This document shows positions 6,964 through 6,984 of a stretch of DNA of 6,984 bases, piece after piece. The translations under genes and the position numbers were made by a program. Source of the stretch: Spirochaetales bacterium (lineage in GTDB: Bacteria > Spirochaetota > Spirochaetia > ARS1246); assembly GCA_018644745.1 (NCBI GenBank), contig JABGPX010000168.1, positions 1-6,984 on the forward strand, written 5' to 3'. How positions within the stretch are numbered: position 1 is the first letter of the stretch; each line of letters begins with the position of its first letter. The notes under the pieces were generated by a model, which ran no database searches, was not told where the DNA came from, and saw only the letters and a list, made by a program, of their open reading frames with translations.

Positions 6964-6984
6964 CCGGCGCCTGCGAGACGAATC

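Overview
The window holds four genes, all read leftwards on the minus strand. There are three complete or nearly complete coding regions and one gene cut by the left edge. No RNA gene, mobile element, phage gene or CRISPR array was seen. Base composition is balanced and codon use looks even across the genes. The organism is a bacterium. The upstream protein is a lipoprotein with a relaxed lipobox (Phe-Thr-Ser-Cys), which would fit a spirochaete-like lineage. That is only a weak inference, and members of other phyla carry similar proteins.

Layout, in direction of transcription (right to left). (1) 6963-3919: a large secreted lipoprotein of 1014 residues. It has two Ig-like domains, two fibronectin type III-like domains and a C-terminal array of 14 LVIVD-type beta-propeller blades. 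(2) 3918-3593: a gene-free spacer with two inverted repeats and probably the promoter of the next operon. (3) 3592-1940 and 1928-109: two half-transporters of the ABC exporter superfamily, 11 bases apart, each with a membrane domain followed by a nucleotide-binding domain. (4) 92-1: the first 30 codons of a flavodoxin-fold protein, 16 bases beyond the second transporter stop and with its own good ribosome binding site.

The two ABC halves make most sense as one heterodimeric exporter. The first half has Asp in place of the catalytic Glu after Walker B but an intact LSGGQ. The second has the catalytic Glu but an altered signature (ISMGQ). Pairing them gives one consensus and one degenerate ATP site, the known arrangement in heterodimeric exporters of the TM287/288, BmrCD and LmrCD type. 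The substrate cannot be read from the sequence.

Both transporter genes show possible damage at their outer ends. The first has no convincing start codon, with coding-like sequence continuing upstream of the first ATG. The second is frameshifted about 44 codons before its natural end. Either these are assembly or sequencing errors or the exporter operon is decaying. I found no clearly undescribed system. The most noteworthy items are the 14-blade lipoprotein, the split-site ABC pair and the two reading-frame problems.
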